Assembly (NCBI RefSeq): GCF_028728065.1
Contig: NZ_CP117811.1
Span: forward strand, 2,728,001 to 2,792,000
Direction: 5' to 3'
From: Lentisphaera profundi
GTDB lineage: Bacteria; Verrucomicrobiota; Lentisphaeria; Lentisphaerales; Lentisphaeraceae
DNA: 64,000 nt
Positions 62,021 through 64,000 of this stretch are shown one piece after another. The position numbers were made by a program, and so were the translations under genes. Positions within the stretch are counted from its first letter, which is position 1; each line of letters starts with the position of its first letter. Below the pieces are notes generated by a model. That model searched no databases and was not told where the DNA came from. It saw only the letters and a list, made by a program, of their open reading frames with translations.

Positions 62021-62184
62021 ATTTGTTTCTTTTCATTTTTTCATTTCTATAAGACTATTGCTGACTTCGCATAATTCTAAATTGAGGATTCAACTTTTAC
62101 TCTAGAATTTCTAGGTTCAGATAAGATTAAATGTGTGCATCCGCGATTTATTGGACTCTCGTTTCTTACCCTATAATTTATTCT
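62021..62184 (-). repeat. ORF-less cassette body, copy 3
   Basis: About 164 bp, adjacent in tandem to copy 2. It shares the CTAGAATTTCTAGGTTCAGA segment, which contains a short palindrome. Confidence 0.85.
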
Positions 62185-62251
62185 ACAGAACGACCGAGAT
62201 TAGTGAGATTTGAGCCTAAGCGAAAATCTTCACTGCCGCTCATGGTTCTGC
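62185..62251 (-). other. attC site, subtype A
   Basis: Subtype A with GCCGCTC instead of GCAGCTC. It serves the acyl-carrier-like gene at 62270. Confidence 0.88.
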
Positions 62252-62269
62252 TTTTTCTTTATTTGGGTT

Positions 62270-62530
62270 CTAATCGAAGTCTAAATCGTATATAAAATTC
62301 GATTCTAATTTTATTTCTTCTTCTTTAATACTGACAAATTTATGAATCATGTTTTTTAGTTTTTTAAATACTGCATCATGAAATTCATCTGTCTGTTGAG
62401 GATGCTTTTTCTTTAAAATATAATCTACAACATCTTTAACAATTCTGAATTTCTCCGCATCACCATCATCGATAATGATGTCAAATTCTTCTTCAACTTG
62501 GAGAATGAATTCTACGGAGTCTAATCCCAT
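62270..62530 (-). CDS. Acyl-carrier-protein-like, apparently circularly permuted
   Basis: An 86-residue protein whose parts appear in reversed ACP order. Residues 2-39 match the second half of an ACP (GLDSVEFILQVEEEFDIIID, then AEKFRIVKDVVDYI). After a linker, residues 50-86 match the first half (AVFKKLKNMIHKFVSIKEEE and IKLESNFIYDLDFD). The join falls at the DSL attachment region, and the phosphopantetheine Ser itself is not visible: Gly precedes LDSVEF. It may be a double ACP trimmed at both ends. The gene starts right behind an attC remnant (62535-62543). Confidence 0.6.
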   Translation of the reverse strand: MGLDSVEFILQVEEEFDIIIDDGDAEKFRIVKDVVDYILKKKHPQQTDEFHDAVFKKLKNMIHKFVSIKEEEIKLESNFIYDLDFD

Positions 62531-62534
62531 TTTT

Positions 62535-62543
62535 TGGTTCTGC
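62535..62543 (-). other. Probable attC remnant (9 bp)
   Basis: TGGTTCTGC on the plus strand equals the right end of the attC at 62185, without the rest. It stands between the 88-residue gene and the acyl-carrier-like gene, so an attC seems to have been deleted here. It is short, so coincidence is possible. Confidence 0.35.
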
Positions 62544-62553
62544 CTTTTCGTTT

Positions 62554-62820
62554 TTATATGCTTCTATGATTGTTATACCAAACATTTCTTAATTTTTGGT
62601 GAATATTCTGTGGTATACCGAGAAGTTTTAATTTCTTTTTACTTTTGCAATAAAGTATGCATCCATATTTAACATTACTTGTTTGGATGACCTCTCTTAA
62701 TTCTCTGAGAGTGTTATTTCCTGCTTTGCCTTTTTTCGTGTTTAATTTATTGTTTTCAATTTCAACAATCACGGTGGTGTATGAGATGAGAATTCTAAAT
62801 TTGATGAGTAATTTATTCAT
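62554..62820 (-). CDS. Basic soluble cassette protein
   Basis: An 88-residue Lys/Asn-rich protein (VIVEIENNKLNTKKGKAGNN, then YGCILYCKSKKKLKLLGIPQ) of unknown family. Cassette gene, probably formerly followed by its own attC. Confidence 0.5.
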   Translation of the reverse strand: MNKLLIKFRILISYTTVIVEIENNKLNTKKGKAGNNTLRELREVIQTSNVKYGCILYCKSKKKLKLLGIPQNIHQKLRNVWYNNHRSI

Positions 62821-62831
62821 ATTATGTTTAT

Positions 62832-62897
62832 GCAGAACGACCGAGATTAGTGAGATTTGAGCCTAAGCGAAAATCTTCACTGTGCTCATGATTATAC
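62832..62897 (-). other. attC site, subtype A, right arm altered
   Basis: Subtype A centre, but the right arm is CACTGTGCTCATGATTATAC, so the simple core is weak. Confidence 0.75.
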
Positions 62898-62908
62898 CCT
62901 TCTTTGAT

Positions 62909-63247
62909 TTACATGTACGGTTTCTTAATAATGAAGATAATGCTACCAATTATTGCAGAAATAGAAATAATAGAAGCATATACAATACAGATTTTTTTAT
63001 GTGTTTCGGTTTTAATCTCGTTTAAGATAACTTTATTGAATTGATAAAGTAAAAAGGAGATGATGACACTTGCTGTTAAACAAATAATTAATCTTTTTAA
63101 TCCAATAATTATCCATCCTAATGTAGTTAATTCGAATGCGAGTGAATCATCTATCATCCATATACAAATTAGGTAGGCCATTAGAGTCAGATACCCTAAA
63201 AAGGCTAATTCAAATCCGTATAATATTGGAGCGATTGCTTTATTCAT
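62909..63247 (-). CDS. Multi-helix membrane protein, cassette gene
   Basis: A 112-residue protein with three or four hydrophobic helices (YGFELAFLGYLTLMAYLICIW, LGWIIIGLKRLIICLTASVI and IVYASIISISAIIGSIIFII). Not recognised. Confidence 0.55.
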   Translation of the reverse strand: MNKAIAPILYGFELAFLGYLTLMAYLICIWMIDDSLAFELTTLGWIIIGLKRLIICLTASVIISFLLYQFNKVILNEIKTETHKKICIVYASIISISAIIGSIIFIIKKPYM

Positions 63248-63259
63248 ATTTTATATCTA

Positions 63260-63316
63260 GTATAACGACGGAGATTTGAGCCTAAGCGAAAATATTCACT
63301 GCCGCTCATGGTAATA
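63260..63316 (-). other. Degenerate attC (deleted centre)
   Basis: TATAACGACGGAGATTTGAG, AGCGAAAATATTCACTGCCG and CTCATGGTAATAC: the ATTAGTGA block of subtype A is missing and the cores are altered. Confidence 0.65.
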
Positions 63317-63704
63317 CTTTGTTTTTTTTGATTATGTCAGATACGATTTCAAGAATTTGATTGGTTGAAATATCTTTGATTTCCATCTCTTTTTTTGTTT
63401 TATCGAATTCACCAAAAAACTGATTGTCGTCAATAGTTATTTCATATTCATTTTCTATTTCCATAATTACTTCAACCATATCAAGATCATCGGCACCATA
63501 TGTTTTATTAAGAGGTGCATCTAGATCAAAATTGCCTGGTAAGCTTAGTTTTGTTTGAATGATAAATGCAATTTTTTTATCAAGTGAATGATTATTTTTA
63601 TAGTTATTTAATGTGGTTTTCCCACTGTTTATTTTTGTGTTATCACAGGAAATATAAAGAGAAATATTTATGATTAGTATGAATCTTATAAAGATGGTTT
63701 TCAT
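63306..63704 (-). CDS. Lipoprotein with an acyl-carrier-like domain lacking Ser
   Basis: A 132-residue protein with a lipobox-like end of the signal (LYISC; Cys about 20) and then an ACP-like domain (about 55-125). It reads GADDLDMVEVIMEIENEYEI, TIDD and then the final helix EIVSDIIKKN. The Ser of DSL is Asp (DDL), so no phosphopantetheine could be attached there. The ACP fold is the inference. It is the second acyl-carrier-like gene within 1.5 kb. Confidence 0.65.
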   Translation of the reverse strand: MKTIFIRFILIINISLYISCDNTKINSGKTTLNNYKNNHSLDKKIAFIIQTKLSLPGNFDLDAPLNKTYGADDLDMVEVIMEIENEYEITIDDNQFFGEFDKTKKEMEIKDISTNQILEIVSDIIKKNKVLP

Positions 63705-63716
63705 TTTCTTATTCCT

Positions 63717-63754
63717 GTAGAATGACTGAGGTCTTTACTGTAGCTCATGATTAA
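63717..63754 (-). other. Heavily shortened attC remnant
   Basis: GAATGACTGAGGTCTTTACTG, then TAGCTCATGATTAATA: arms like subtype A around a deleted centre. Confidence 0.5.
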
Positions 63755-63999
63755 TATTTATTTTTCAAGTATAGTTTGCGACCATTGAAATCGCTCATAG
63801 ACAATGTCTCACTGGATTGACATTGTGTACATATTGATTTGTAATAGGCTGGTTGTCTATAAAATAATTGATATATTTTATCTGATAACCATTTTTTATC
63901 TGCTCGTACACTAGTTGTTTCTCCTAGATGGCAACATGACTTACAAATAGATTGTCTAAAAAATGATTTAGGTAAATCTATATGAATTAATTGAATAAA
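63751..63999 (-). CDS. Zinc-ribbon-like cassette protein, C-terminal part (runs off right edge)
   Basis: The frame is open from the window edge to the TAA at 63753-63751, 82 residues. It has CKSC and CTQC pairs 46 residues apart, a zinc-ribbon-like arrangement, then SETLSMSDFNGRKLYLKNKY at the C-terminus. It fits the position after a shortened attC. The N-terminal part is outside the window. Confidence 0.5.
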   Translation of the reverse strand, partial: FIQLIHIDLPKSFFRQSICKSCCHLGETTSVRADKKWLSDKIYQLFYRQPAYYKSICTQCQSSETLSMSDFNGRKLYLKNKY

Positions 64000-64000
64000 T

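Noticed and set aside
54265-62897. CRISPR array (many repeats at intervals)
   Set aside because: Repeats are about 65 bp, imperfect, palindromic and separated by 100-1500 bp carrying genes; cores and gene stops fit attC, not CRISPR. No cas gene.

Overview
The window looks like chromosomal DNA of a marine PVC-group bacterium, most probably a Lentisphaera relative. The reasons are AT-rich Gram-negative DNA with LpxI, porin-like and Fet-type genes, many secreted carbohydrate-active proteins (formylglycine sulfatase, sialate O-acetylesterase-like protein, GH1 glucosidase, ThuA and BD-FAE-like hydrolases), a prepilin-like secreted protein, and an ECF sigma factor coupled to a membrane Ser/Thr kinase whose DFG is DWG. 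This placement is an inference from gene content. No rRNA or tRNA gene was seen.

Layout. 1-3300: two secreted proteins of unknown function, then a TubZ-like tubulin/FtsZ-family GTPase with a TubR-like winged-helix partner and an upstream AT-rich region of direct and inverted motifs, in the order tubC-tubR-tubZ of type III partition loci. 3300-4400: no gene, but modules of a dispersed structured repeat that recurs near 19.0 kb and 49.8 kb. 4.4-20.7 kb: a degenerate sigma-54-activator-like protein, pdxB with a lipoprotein and a DUF1570-like peptidase, a YdjM-like membrane protein split by an insertion sequence, dodecin, a CrtI-like oxidoreductase, a rhomboid-GYF protein, a sulfatase, a beta-glucosidase, a methyltransferase and an EEP nuclease. 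20.7-32 kb: rpoN, a SpoU methyltransferase, a ThuA/esterase/esterase/ThuA/PhoD group, MltF, a prepilin-like protein and a SASA esterase. 32-51.5 kb: ECF sigma plus kinase, FetAB, TetR-like plus ABC1 kinase, a porin, an IS4-type element, two PilT-type ATPases, a heterodimeric ABC exporter with an MBL hydrolase, a 30-residue COX24-like protein, lpxI and dbpA.

51.7-64.0 kb is a cassette array of a chromosomal integron (or a CALIN, a cluster of attC sites lacking an integrase). It holds nineteen full-length attC-like sites plus two degenerate and two truncated ones. They are interleaved with small genes that all lie on the minus strand, many ending exactly in the CTAAC core of the next attC. Cassettes carry two toxin-antitoxin pairs, small membrane proteins, two acyl-carrier-like proteins (one apparently circularly permuted, one a lipoprotein lacking the phosphopantetheine serine), a triplicated ORF-less cassette, an IS91-family transposase and, at the distal end, a GC-rich 2.2-kb beta-helix gene with an unrelated attC. 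No integrase is in the window. Gene orientation predicts that an attI/intI, if present, lies beyond 64000.

The most novel items are the chromosomal TubZRC-like locus, the integron array with two attC subtypes of apparently covarying stems, and the permuted and serine-less acyl carrier proteins inside it.
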